Assembly: GCA_002005505.1 (NCBI GenBank)
Contig: KV908672.1
Coordinates: 46,329 to 110,328, forward strand
Direction of reading: 5' to 3'
DNA length: 64,000 nt
From: Botryococcus braunii
Taxonomy: Eukaryota; Chlorophyta; Trebouxiophyceae
The translations under genes and the position numbers were made by a program. Below are positions 1 through 11,415 of this stretch, piece after piece (positions within the stretch are counted from its first letter, which is position 1; each line of letters begins with the position of its first letter). Under the pieces are notes generated by a model that made no database searches, was not told the origin of the DNA, and was given only the letters and a program-made list of their open reading frames with translations.

Positions 1-642
1 CACAGGCAGGTGGCATTTGCACTGGCTCATTACTTTTTCAGAAGAAGGGTAATATCAGATTGCGCACTGACTGCAGCTCTCATTCTGAGCACTATTGAAG
101 CTATCAGGGACTCCACCAGCAAGCCGCTCCTTTTTATTTTCTTGCCATAAATATAGCCACTAGTAAATGTTGCAACCAGACAGGATGCTTGACGATATGC
201 TAACCCCATGGCTAAGCTAAACCCCTTGACATCAACAGATGCAGCTTCCCCTTGCAATTTGAAATGCCAAACTCCAGGAACGGCTCACCCACTGCCTCCA
301 AGCAGTACAGTTCTGCAATCTCCTTTGGTTGGGCCCCTACTTGGAAGTCCAAAACTGCCTAACCAGAGGAATACCATCCTCCATCAAAAGAAGCCCACAA
401 GCCATCCTTCAGCGATGGTTGCAATTTGCTAAATTTGAGTATTGGTGCACAAAAAGGTGGCCACACACACATCACTGATACCCAGGGCACATCCAATACA
501 TATACGATGAAAACATGAAGCAGCGTGAGCATGTGCCACCAGTCAACATACTAGGCTGAAGGGGCCAGGTGATTCATGCAGTGGGGACACGTATGTGAGA
601 TGGTGGGGGATTCGACAAGCACAAGTAGGAGCTTGCCCCTAC
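1..642. other. Left-edge region without an assignable gene
   Basis: This stretch lies downstream of the last recognisable exon of paralogue D, which reads leftwards, so D's globular exons should lie here or beyond the window edge. I searched the minus strand for the conserved Val-Cys-Gly and Trp-Asp-Leu-Met-Tyr block of paralogues A to C and did not find it. A minus-strand reading frame at 30-257 (75 codons, ending in a stop) has alternating hydrophobic residues but no recognisable motif. It may be a diverged exon or chance. Confidence 0.3.
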
Positions 643-2171
643 CATTTGCGGGGGAGAAAGTTGGCTGCAGCGGGCAACTCGGAAGTGGAGGTGGAGGACG
701 AGGTGAAGGAGGTGGTGGGGGACGACGTGAAGGGGGTGGGGGAGGCTGCTTGCGTGGAGGTGGTGGAGGTGGGGGACGAGGTGAAGGGGGTGGAGGACGA
801 CGTGGAGGTGGGGGACGATGTGAAGGGGGTGGAGGACGACGTGGAGGTGGGGGACGAGGTGAAGGGGGTGGAGGACGTGGTGGGGGTGGCCGTGGTGATG
901 GTGGCGGAGCAGACCTACCGTGGCAAGTGAAATGTGAGGGCTACTCAGATGAGATGTACATCGCCTGGCAGAAGCTGTTTTGGCATCGAAGATTTTGACG
1001 GATGTTTGTTGTCGTTTCAAAGTGGGAAGTAATGCACACGAGAATTGCAACAATGCAATGTTGTGTGAGGTATTCTACTGGCTGCGGATGGAGTCTTAGC
1101 CAAGTCATGCTAGCTATCTATTGTATAGGTGTGCTGATCTTCAAAGTCTGCCGCACATGGTCTGAGGCATAATGTTTAATCCTGTCATCATGCACACCAA
1201 CAAACCTTGCATGTGTCCATATCAGTACAGGCAATGCCAGAGAGGCAAACAGAACATTGTAGGTCAATACCGAGGCGGAGACAGGGGCGGGGGCCGTGGC
1301 GGGGGTGGCCTTTTAATGAGCTGTCGTTGGTCTGCAAGCACTTCCTGTTACAGGGCATAAACAATTCAATCAGAAAATGCTAATTTCTGGCTGCAATTTT
1401 CCTTGGCTTTGTTTCGTGGCATGTCCTTCTTTCATGTTCCTTCCTGATTCGGCACCATTGGTACCTTCTTTCCAAGAAAATGGGTACCCATCGACACAAG
1501 AAGGAAGCAAGATGGAAACTGCAAACCAGGAAAAAGGAAAGTTGGGGTGGGTGAACAGCAGGGAATAGGTTCCACATTTCTGGACATCCTCCTTGTCAAC
1601 ACTCATTTACCCATCTGGCCCCCTTCATGTACTCGACTTGTACTTGACTAAGGGAGAATTATTTGGTGTGGGCAGTCGTGTCGTTTGGGGTGTGTGGGTG
1701 GGTGGTTGCTTGTGCACGTGTCTGTGCGTATGTGTCCAAAATGGACTCCAAATTCCCTTTTTTTTGGGGGGGGGGGGGTTGGGGGTGGGGCTAGACTGCC
1801 CAGCACGGCAGCGACCTTCTTCTACAATTTTAAAAAGTGCTTCACCTACACTCAGCCATCAGTGTCTTTGACTAATTCGCGTGAATAAGGTTTTCTTTGC
1901 TTGTTTGCGTGCTGAGTGTGAGATTGGCTAGTTGGGGTTGACGTGAATTTTGGAGTTCAACAGGGTTCCAGCTGCTGCAAGCTGAGGAAAGGGAAACGCA
2001 GTGAAGAGTAAATGTTGCTAGGATACAACCCTCAGCATCAATAATGGTAAGTGGCACCTTCGGAAGCTGGGCTACTGCCTCAGCGGGAACAGGTGTGAAT
2101 CTACTGAAATCAATGCCGTTCGCGGTTGTCGCCAGCAGACATGCGGCTAAGCCGAGGACCAGGCGATGCAT
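643..2171 (-). CDS. Paralogue D: secreted Pro-rich protein, 5' part only (two exons)
   Basis: This is a partial inverted member of the A/B/C family. Exon 1 runs 2171 to 2058: ATG, a signal peptide with hydrophobic core LVLGLAACLLA, then a short acidic/Pro linker. It has 38 codons and ends in phase 0 at an AAG|GTGCCA donor, matching the 39-codon phase-0 first exon of B. Exon 2 runs about 940 to 643 and starts after a TAG acceptor, again phase 0. It encodes many Pro-Pro-Pro-Ser-Pro-Arg units followed by SCPLQPTFSPAN and an AATG|GTAGGG donor in phase 1. In A, B and C the Ser-Cys-Pro block and its phase-1 donor sit on a separate exon, so here two exons are fused. The two globular exons are not seen. 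Family membership rests on exon phases, exon lengths and the SCP block, and function is inferred from A to C. The plus-strand Gly-rich frame is antisense to the Pro repeats. Confidence 0.6.
941..2057 (-). other. Putative intron 1 of paralogue D
   Basis: It lies between the GT donor at 2057-2056 and the TAG acceptor at 943-941 on the minus strand. It contains a plus-strand GT-rich tract (about 1690-1735) and a long G run (about 1765-1782). No conserved reading frame was seen inside it. Confidence 0.4.
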
Positions 2172-2507
2172 CTACATGGCCCCACCACTCTTAATGCATC
2201 TATTAGGTCGATGCATTACATTCATGAGCGACAAAACACGCCACTTAATTTACAGGGTTGTGCGAAAGTATTGGGTCAAGCAATGCAGCTCTCCGCCTTC
2301 GTCATCTGGGTCCCTGCCGGAGCACTTTCGAGAGAAAGGCAAATACTGAAAGCCATAATTAGATAATTTTCTATGGTGTCCTGGAGCAGTCATCGGCATG
2401 TGTGACCTCTTGAGGTCGGAATCTGGATGCCTTGGGCCCTGGCATCTCGCCTTGAAAAAGCCATGCGTTTAGAAAAGTGACTCTTACCATTTTAATACTG
2501 CTTTCAA
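2172..2507. other. Spacer upstream of paralogue D
   Basis: This would be the promoter side of gene D. I see no clear TATA box at a fixed distance from the ATG and no conserved reading frame. Confidence 0.3.
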
Positions 2508-3050
2508 TCAGGCGGATCTCTTCTTGAAGACTAAATCATCACTGTCCAGGGCCGACCCTTCCCACCTTCCCTGTAGTGACCCAGGTGTGGGCTTATCCCT
2601 TGGGCCACCACTGTGAGCAAACTTTAGAAGAAAACGTTCTTCACGTTCCAAAAAGTCTTTTGCTTGGATAAAGTAGCCAAAGCTGATGCTCTCACACAGC
2701 CTGTCACCGAGTCCGCGGCCACGCTCCCCGGCTGTCATCGGCCACCGTTTGAAAAATTTATCACTGTCAAGACTCACGATTCGTAATAGATTCTTCCGAG
2801 CAGCTTCGAGCCGGCCACGTAGGATCCGGTGGCCGGGTTCTAACTTACGGGCCAAGACAGGTACGCGCCGGAGATAATCCGGGCAGTTCTCGGCTGCACT
2901 CACGTTGGTTGGACCGTTCGCGAACTTCCCGGACTGCTTCGGCAGTCTGCCTGTCCGGGACAGGCCCGGTCTGACAGGGCTTCCGGACTCTCCCCGGAGA
3001 ATCCGGACCTTCGGCCGTTGGCCGAACGACCATCCTGAAGCGCATGGCAA
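2508..3050 (-). CDS. Unrecognised 180-codon open frame
   Basis: This long open minus-strand frame differs in composition from its surroundings: GC-rich, with many Arg, Lys, Glu and Asp codons. The middle (residues about 60-150) looks like ordinary globular protein with charged helices, and it ends in an acidic then basic tail. I do not recognise a family. Its upstream end abuts and slightly overlaps the start of the LINE reading frame on the other strand, so it may be part of a mobile element or antisense to a LINE. No intron signals are evident. An exon of a larger gene or chance openness are both possible. Confidence 0.25.
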   Translation of the reverse strand: MPCASGWSFGQRPKVRILRGESGSPVRPGLSRTGRLPKQSGKFANGPTNVSAAENCPDYLRRVPVLARKLEPGHRILRGRLEAARKNLLRIVSLDSDKFFKRWPMTAGERGRGLGDRLCESISFGYFIQAKDFLEREERFLLKFAHSGGPRDKPTPGSLQGRWEGSALDSDDLVFKKRSA

Positions 3051-3844
3051 CGTTTTGGAATTCTCTTTGTGACCTCCCAGAGGATCACATGTATGCGAGC
3101 ATTCTTAGGGACTCATGCTACTATGGAGTCACAACACGTAGTTCAACTTGGGCAGGGTCGTTCATGCGTGCCTTGATAAAACTTGGGTACCCCTATCCGG
3201 TGGACTGTCATAGTCCTCATGAGGTGGACATGGATACTTTCAGGGCAATACTCACTAATGCCCAGCGGCTCTCGGATGAGGGATTGCACATCTCTCCTAG
3301 ACTAGCACCTAAGGACCCCCAATTATGCACTTATCTTCGATGGTTTGCCCGAACAAGGCCGATTCAACGTGAAATACTGTTTTCTGTGCCAGTTAGTGTT
3401 AGGCAATTTTTTAAGTTTCGTCTTGGAGTCCATGACTTACCTATAGATGTAGGAAGACGCACCCATATCCCCCGTTCAGATCGTTTATGTGACATGTGTG
3501 GCATAGCGGTGGAGGATGAGCATCATTTTGTGTTTCATTGCCCTGCAGTTGCTCAGGTTCGTGATCGCTATCCACATTTGTTCTTGTCCCACTCGTGGTC
3601 ACTACGTAATTTCATCTGGCAAGAGGATCAGGTTGCGGTTATTAATTTTATATTTGATGCATTCCAGGCCCGTCAAGTGTGTCAGCGGCGGTGTCTTGGC
3701 CATTTTTTCTTTTCCATTTTCATTATCCAGATATTAGTATATGGTTATCTGTGTTATCTCATAATATTCTTTCAACTAGGTTCTCATATACCGTTGGTTT
3801 ATTCGTTAACATCTCACCAGGCCCTTTGGGCTGGGTTGATGTAA
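3044..3844 (+). pseudogene. LINE (non-LTR retrotransposon) ORF2 C-terminal fragment
   Basis: This 266-codon frame ends in the region that follows the reverse transcriptase in many LINEs. A block around residues 120-145 ([11 protein letters not shown]) is followed by a Cys-rich knuckle of the form C-x2-C-x7-H-H-x4-C ([18 protein letters not shown]) and then [12 protein letters not shown]. That order (short hydrophobic run, Cys knuckle, EDE-HH, Cys-Pro) is typical of the zinc-binding segment at the C-terminus of LINE reverse transcriptases. No reverse transcriptase motif precedes it, so the copy looks 5'-truncated, the usual fate of LINE insertions. The last 60 codons are hydrophobic and of low quality, probably the 3' untranslated region read through. 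No poly(A) tail or target duplication was found. Confidence 0.6.
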
Positions 3845-4788
3845 TTCTTTCTTTCTTTCATCCTGGAGGTGAGTTCAGAGACTTTCAAGGCACCCGTACG
3901 TCAACTACATGTGTTTGTGAGGTACAAATTGTACCTCAATTGTACCGTACAATGTCTTCTGAGTATTGTGTTGTATTTTAGGATAGTTGCATATGTTGCG
4001 TGGGGGAGAGGGGGGTATGCCTGAGTGTCTATGGACCATTCGACATTCTCCTTCCTTTTCTTCAGGGTCTTATTAAGTAATAGAGTTGTCACTATGGGGG
4101 GAGGGGGGGGGGAGTTAACATGTATAGCCAACGGCCGGGGGTCACATTGCCGAGAGTTTTGGGGTGGGAGTTCAGGACTCTCGCCTCCATCTTCCTTGTG
4201 CTGAATGTATACCCAACGAGTCCGTGTCCGTGGCACATTGTAATTTAATTTGTACCCCCACAAACGTCTTAATCCAATCTTAACAAGTCCATGCAAATGC
4301 AATTTGTCACTCTCTCCTGTTCTCGATGCTGTGCTGTTCCACGATGGCAAATCATGGTTCTAGGTAGTTTCAACCTATAGTTAGCTAATGTTCTACACAT
4401 GACATTGCATGTCCAACCTTTAAAGGGCGCAAATCTGCGTAATGTTGTGTCAAACTAATTCAATTATCTCCCACCTGTGGGTCACAATGGATGTCAGGGC
4501 AGTGAAGGCAGTGACCAGGTAACCAGTCCAAACCGTTCGCCTCCTTGCAGGCTACTGTACGTCAACTACTGGTGTCCCGGTGGCTGGAATACTCATATAA
4601 GTATATATACTCAATGCCACACTCAACAAGTACCTAAAATTTTGCATCCCAATCTTATGGTGGAAACGTGCTATGACACGGTGCTTGTTGACCACGTGCC
4701 ATTGACTGTATGTTCATTGTACCTATATATACTAGCGCTCTGAATTACTCTAGCGATCTGCAGGTACTTTCATGGGCGGAAAGCATGC
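3845..4788. other. Spacer, LINE 3' flank
   Basis: No gene recognised. It contains a G-rich run (about 4096-4113) and short AT-rich stretches. Part of it may be the 3' untranslated region of the LINE fragment. Confidence 0.3.
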
Positions 4789-4796
4789 ATGTACGT

Positions 4797-5151
4797 TAGT
4801 GTTGGCAATTTCTACGGAAGTCCGTGCAATGGCTACGGATTCACAACGGATTTACTGAACGTAACTCCGTATATTATGGGTTTGGGCCGAAAAGTGTCTG
4901 AAAGGTTCTCTAATGGGACAATGTGCGAACGTTGGAATTTTCATTATAATCTTCTTAAATCTACCAAATCCGTAGTGAAATGCAATATTTCCTATACAAA
5001 GTCAAGCCTGCGGTGCATACAAAACATGCACCGCACTGTAATATCTGTGCTGCACTCCGTAGCAAATCCGTGATGAGACAAAATTAGCTACGGATTTTTG
5101 CTACGTTCTGTAGTTCCGTAGAAATCACGGTACGTACAAATGCCAACACTA
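4797..5151. mobile_element. hAT-type MITE, 355 bp, with 8-bp target duplication
   Basis: The left end reads TAGTGTTGGCA and the right end TGCCAACACTA, a perfect 11-bp terminal inverted repeat. Imperfect pairing continues inward (TTTCTACGGAA against TTCCGTAGAAA). The repeat is flanked by identical 8-bp copies of ATGTACGT at 4789-4796 and 5152-5159. An 8-bp duplication with TAG-type termini is diagnostic of hAT transposition. No transposase is encoded, so this is a non-autonomous element. Internally it is rich in TACGGA-type subterminal motifs and has a small hairpin near 5011-5036 (TGCGGTGCA facing TGCACCGCA). Confidence 0.85.
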
Positions 5152-5371
5152 ATGTACGTACACTATATATATACGTACACGGTATACTTTCTTACGGGAA
5201 AGTCATGCCGGAAGTCTTCCTGGAGAAACGACACATTTTCGCAGGGGGACCTCACACACGATTCGCTCGTTCAGAGATATCATATCATGTCACAATATGA
5301 GTGCTGTACTTGAGTTTTGTCGGTCTGAAGTGCCCAGCTGCATTTATATCACCTCTGCTGTCCACGCGCGT

Positions 5372-5404
5372 GGCAGACCTATAGAGCGCGCTCTATAGGT
5401 CCGC
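5372..5404. repeat. Short near-perfect palindrome
   Basis: Two 17-base arms around a GCGC centre (ACCTATAGAGCG facing CGCTCTATAGGT), with one mismatch near the outer end. It is the first of three hairpins within 360 bases. Confidence 0.7.
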
Positions 5405-5495
5405 CAATGTATTGTGGACAAGGCAGGCCCTATTAATAGTGCTTTGCGATTTCTAAATACTACAATATTGCTTTGCGATTTTTAAATTATTTACC

Positions 5496-5531
5496 AAACT
5501 GTATGACTATGGCACCATAGTCATACAGTTT
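5496..5531. repeat. Short perfect hairpin
   Basis: Arms of 17 bases (AAACTGTATGACTATGG and its complement) surround a two-base loop. It lies directly left of the large hairpin at 5537-5729. The CTTTGCGATTT motif is repeated just upstream (about 5445 and 5471). Confidence 0.7.
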
Positions 5532-5536
5532 ACTAA

Positions 5537-5729
5537 GCAGACCCGCTATGCCACCTTGCTTGCGCGTCAACAACTGCAGTGCACCGTGCAGCCGCCTTGG
5601 GCATATGGTTCTCAAAAATTGATGGGCTAAAACGTTTAAACCCCCAATGTTTCAGAACAAAATGCCCAAGGCGGCTGCACGGTGCATTGCGGTTGTTGAC
5701 GCGCAAGCAAGGTGGCATAGCGGGTCTGC
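5537..5729 (+). repeat. Long hairpin (about 190 nt), candidate small-RNA precursor or foldback MITE
   Basis: The left arm from 5537 pairs with the right arm ending at 5729, over roughly 90 bases each side. Only a few mismatches occur and the loop is short, near 5633. The outer arm GCAGACCCGCTATGCCACC is exactly complementary to its partner. Two differences between the arms (around 5574-5579) are transitions that give G:U pairs in a plus-strand transcript, so pairing is kept in RNA. The size and near-perfect stem fit a young inverted duplication, a microRNA-type precursor or a foldback MITE. Overlapping reading frames here are by-products of the duplication. Confidence 0.6.
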
Positions 5730-6199
5730 CTAGTTTGAAGCTGAGAGCTTGGGCTGCACGATCGTGCGCGAGCTGCAACCCCGTGGGCCGAACCCGGTGC
5801 AAATCCCTGGAAAATGGAACGGAATGGAGACAAACGAACGTTTCGACCTTCCGACGTGACAGCCTTGAAGCTACGCATGAAGATGAAGATGAACGTGACA
5901 ATCTTCCTGGTCAGGGATGCGTTGGTTCCCGGGTATGAGTATCGCTTATTGCTGTGCGCTGGTGAGCTCGATGTGAGGCGAGGGCAGCGGAAATCCGTTC
6001 CGGAACGGCATTGCAAATGTAGCAAAGAACCTTAGGGTGGCCCTGGGCATAGGGCCACCGTATAGGCTAATACCACTTTATAAATATTGATTAAGGGCCT
6101 AGGGGGGCTGTGACTCGGGCGGTCGCCCATAAGGTGGTATCTTCTCGGGAGATTATATATAGTCATATATGACTCATCGACCGCCCCGGGTTGTCATTT
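5730..6199. other. Spacer before copia-1
   Basis: No gene recognised. Overlapping short open frames on both strands show no known motif. The last bases (CATTT) are the left flank of the copia-1 insertion. Confidence 0.3.
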
Positions 6200-6894
6200 T
6201 GTTGAATTATGAACATTAATATTGAATGCCTTGTGCTTTAGGTGATCTTCATGTACGCAATTAGGATATGGGTCCGTTGAGAACATAAGGTACCTTGAGA
6301 CACGGTAGAATGTGGACGCTTTCAAACATAAGGTACAATCTGATCTAGATTACGCGTTTGTCTGCTGAACTCTTAATTAAGGCTGCCACACCGGTGTGAA
6401 TGCCAACTGGTTGTGAAAGATGCTTGGCATTTCCAGATGCTAGTCGTGTCCAACAGTTGTATATGATATGCAGCAGACAGTTGTACGGGCTGCAGCTGTA
6501 GTAACTTTGTCCCCTGACGACCTGTCTGCTCTTTACAGGTGCGGTGCGGCAGTGTGTGTTGTATCATTGTTGCTATTGTGAGAGTGTGCAAGCTTAGTGT
6601 ATCCTGTAGTCACTTAAACAGACAAGGGACAGTGACTTCAGGGAGTATAGGCATGTACTTTAAAGAAACGGCGTCTAGAGCCTTCTCTAGTATTTGCTTG
6701 ATCGGTGCTTGAATGCAAGACAATGATGTAACGGAACTGGTTGTGAAAGATGCTGGGCATTTCCAGATGCTAGTAATGTCTAACAGTTGCATGTGATACT
6801 CAGCAGACAGTCGTACGGACTGCAGCTGGAGTAACTTTGTCCCCTGACGACCTGTCTGCTCTTTACATGTGATGCCGAATGCCCTTAACCTGAT
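6200..6894 (+). repeat. 5' LTR of copia-1
   Basis: It starts TGTTGAATTATGAAC and ends near AACCTGATA; the 3' copy ends in AACCTAACA. It contains an internal duplication of about 140 bases (about 6399-6540 and 6738-6868) beginning CTGGTTGTGAAAGATGC and ending near GACGACCTGTCTGC. The leader 6895-7273 follows, without a reading frame. I could not identify a primer-binding site with confidence. Confidence 0.8.
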
Positions 6895-7273
6895 AGTTTA
6901 TGGGCCCACGCCTTCCAGCTGAGCCGAGGACAAGCAGGAGTGAAGGTCGTGTACGGATGTGTCAGAAGTAAGCGTCAACAAAAGAGCACGAGTGCGGCGC
7001 AGCGGAACTCGAGTGCACCATGACCATCTTTCTCACCGTTTATCTTTCTGGGAACTTTATAGTTAATTTTTTAGCTGTGCTTGATCATTCATCGACGTTG
7101 TATAGAAGCACTGAGTGAGTCGGGTCGGACTCCGGCGCAAATTTCCGAGGAGAAGTTAGCTGTTGAAATTGTGCAAGATTGGCTGGTAAATTTCCATGAC
7201 ATGGAGGGAGTTGTAGTGTATTGGTGCATGACCGAAGTCTATGAGTAAGCTTGGCTGGTGAAGTGACAGCATT

Positions 7274-8551
7274 ATGACCAAAAAGGGCAAAGAAAAGGAA
7301 GGTACCAGTGATACAGCTATGTCTCAACCTGGAGACATCAGTGGGGGCACTCCAAGGCAGTCTGTGACAGGGACACAGTCAGTCTCTGCAGAACCAAAGG
7401 TGGAGATTGACAAGGCAGCCTACATCCCAAATACCTCCAACCCAAAGATGGCCGTCATGCTTGATGATGGAGGCCGCAATTTTGCATTTTGGTATTTAGC
7501 TTTGGAGGCTTGTGCAAACACCAAGGGGGTCAGAGCATCTCTGGAGAGGCCAATGGCAGGGTCTGTGGAGGAACTCAGCCATCAAACACTAGCTGATCCA
7601 GTCAGTTCCATTCATCTGGCATTCTCAGATTTCAAGCCACAAGGCAGCGTTCGACTTCATCGCCTGGGTGAAGAAGAATCGCACTGGAGGGAGCAATCAA
7701 GACATCAATCTCGAGTGGTACAAGGAGATGCATCAGGGCATTAAGACATGGGAGGCACTCAAGGCCTCCCTCTATAGAATGGTGGATTTGGTGACAAGTC
7801 TCAGAAACAACGAATTCGTCCTCTTGGACCACAATGTTGGGGAGCTGATTGTAAAAGGTCTCCCTCATCCGCTGAGGCTTGAATCCCTGGAGGTTATCGC
7901 AACCGACAAGACGCCATTGGAGACGCCATCCAATGTATCATGCGCACTGCAGCCAGCCGCGGGGTACAAGGACCCACCTGCAGAGGGAAGACCTCAGGCC
8001 CTGGCAGCTCCAGTAAAGGCTGGTCTCTCTCGGGGGGGGGGGGGGTAGCTGGAGCGTCATCAAGCGCTGGAGCTGTACCAGGAGTGGGAGCAGCACCGGG
8101 AGTTGGAGCAGCGCCACCAGCAATCGAACAGCCTCCCGCTGGTCCCTCTGCTGCTACTTGTGGTGGCTGGGGCCGTGGCTCAGGCAGGGGAAGAAGGCCC
8201 AGAGAGGAGCTTACTTTTCATTTCTGCAAGGAAAATGGCCATTTCTGGAATGACTGCGAACCATTCAAGAAGCTGCATGCCCTGCAGCGAAACATGCAAG
8301 CAACAAGCGTTGGGCCTGCAACCTACTCGGGCCAGGGTGGCCCACAGCCGCCTTCTCAACTCTGTTGGGACCATGGATATGGCCGGGGTGGCCCGCCTTC
8401 ATCCGCTTCCACCCCTGGACCACCGTCAGCATATAACTACCCAACAAAAGAACACACTTTCCCAGGGTGGCATTTACTGTTATGGCAATCAGCGGAAGAG
8501 TATTTGACTGAGGCAACGAGATCCGTTCATGAAGACGAAGATAGCGACTGA
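7274..8551 (+). pseudogene. gag: Copia-1 gag remnant
   Basis: Gag starts at ATG 7274 with a Lys/Glu-rich N-terminus, and aligns by eye with copia-2 gag (LEWYKEMHQGIK against ADWLKEMSRGMK). The frame shifts at least twice, near 7670 and 7940-8040, the second next to a G run at 8035-8046. The zinc knuckle reads FHFCKENGHFWNDC, so the first of the four metal ligands (C-x2-C-x4-H-x4-C) is Phe instead of Cys. A Gly/Pro/Ala-rich linker precedes it. The gene ends in an acidic tail and stop at about 8551. It is not expected to make a working nucleocapsid. Confidence 0.75.
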
Positions 8552-8692
8552 TTACAATGCGTGAAGTTCTCGTCTTGAATGCGACGCAGAGCGGCCAATT
8601 ATAGAATGTACGCGTTCATCTAAGTATATATGAAAACCAGAGAGAACTGTACGGGATCTCCCCATGCACGCATATGAAGTACAAGGTAATGG

Positions 8693-8953
8693 TTGTCTTT
8701 ACATTTACCGCCTCCAACCCCACCTTCTGGTGAGGCGATGTTCATTTCTCTCAATGTGCTTGCTCCAGCCTCGCATGGGGCTAGCAGCACATCCTGGTTA
8801 ATAGATAGTGGTGCCTCTGTGCATGTAGTCAATGATCTGTCTTTGCTCCACAACCAAATTATGCATGGTCAGCCTGTCCCCGTGCAATTGGCAACCTCAG
8901 ATGCCAAGGGGGGAATCATTCCATATGGGTCTGTATCCCTTGTAAACGCATGA
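8693..8953 (+). pseudogene. Copia-1 protease remnant
   Basis: An aspartic protease core with active-site motif DSGASVHVV (residues about 41-49 of this frame), followed by the flap-like region ATSDAKGGII. It corresponds closely to DSGASVHLV and ATSDATGGII in copia-2. The frame stops at 8953 before the pre-integrase zinc finger, and the next 170 bases are scrambled. Confidence 0.75.
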
Positions 8954-9127
8954 CACGAAGTATTTTGGCAGCACAATGTACAGTGCGTTCTTTCTGCGCA
9001 TATCAACCTCATTTCACTCACTGGTGCAATTGAGGATGGCGCATCTTTCCTGACTGACAGTGCAGGTTGTTAAACAGCCATGTAGGGACCTGCAGGGTGG
9101 TGTGGAGACATCACCCGAGCACGAGGT

Positions 9128-10250
9128 ATGTTTTTTCTTTTGGAGTTTGTAAGTCCTGTCAGAGGGCAGCAAGTTGGCTGCAGACATCTTGATCACAGGG
9201 CTGAGGCGTCTCATCTTAGGAAAGGACATGTGTGTAATGAGAGATCTCTGTGGCATGCTAGGTTAGGTCATCCTGGTGCCAGCAACATGCTGAGGTTCTC
9301 CAAGGAAGATCTGGTTACAGGAATCAACATCTCCCTTGCTCCCTGCTCTGATTGCCCTACACACTGTGAATCGTGTATACAAGGGAAACACTCCAGACCT
9401 CCTTTTCATGTATTTTCCCAAGCCTGCACAGAACCCTCTCGACAGAGTACATGTGACACTGTGGGTCCCATACGACCTCCTGCCATCACCGGTGAAAAGT
9501 TTTGGGTCACTGTGGTGGATGAAAGTTCACACCAGTGCCTCTCTGCCTGTGAAGTCAAAGGATTGCATTCCAAAGGGTGTGATGGATGTGCTCCGGTTTT
9601 GGCAGACCCAACGAGGCACGGTTGTGAAGTGTGTGAGGACTGATAGGGGTTCAGAGTTCCTAAACCTGCAGTTCAGAGAGTTTTGTGCTCAGCAGGGCAC
9701 TGAGATGGAGTCCTCAACGCCCTACACGCCCCAGCAGAATGGGGTGGCGGAGAGGGTGAATAGGACCTGAAGGAGCGAACAAGGACTGTGTTGGTCCATG
9801 CTGCAGCAGACCCTTCCCTGTGGAAGGAGGCGCTTGAGACAGCTACCCTCATCTACAATGTTGGTCCTACTTCAGGCAGATCCCTGACTCCCATGGAATT
9901 CTTCTTTGGTGTCAAACCTGATGTGTCTGTGCTGCGAAAGTTTGGCTGTGCGCGCCCATGTGCACATTCCCAGTGGTCAAAGGTCTGTTTTTGGGCCCAA
10001 AACCATCCCTGGGATGTTTACCGGCTATTGTCCCCAATCTAATGCGTATCGTGTGTACGTGGGGAATGGAGTGTGGAAGGAGAATAGGGACGTCAGCTTC
10101 ATCGAGCAATTGAGGGGGGCTGAGAGAGTGGGTCTATCAAGAGTCCAGCCTAGGTCTATCTATGATTCTAGGATATCACCCCCCCCCCCCCTTGGCATTG
10201 ACAATCTGGCAACGTCCCCAACAATTCCCTGTGCTGCTCCACCTACGGGA
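9128..10250 (+). pseudogene. Copia-1 integrase remnant
   Basis: Pieces in three frames cover the pre-integrase zinc-binding region (LWHARLGHPG, then CSDCPTHCESC) and the catalytic core, with D in DTVGP, D in TDRGSEF and E in NGVAERVNRT. Downstream are WKEALETA, the SGRSLTPMEFFFGVKPDVS block and GMFTGYCP. All three acidic residues are recognisable, but frame changes occur near 9420, 9480-9560, 9770 and 9960. The copy is therefore non-functional as written. Confidence 0.8.

Positions 10251-11415
<1,165 letters not shown>

Noticed and set aside
574..1053. His/Leu/Pro-rich minus frame and overlapping Gly-rich plus frames across 576-998
   Set aside because: They are other-frame readings of the Pro-rich repeat of paralogue D, whose own frame has proper splice phases.
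4789..5073. 94-codon open frame
   Set aside because: Lies inside the hAT MITE and has no protein motif.
5533..6035. Overlapping frames of 119-129 codons on both strands
   Set aside because: They cross the long hairpin, and their mirrored content comes from the inverted duplication.
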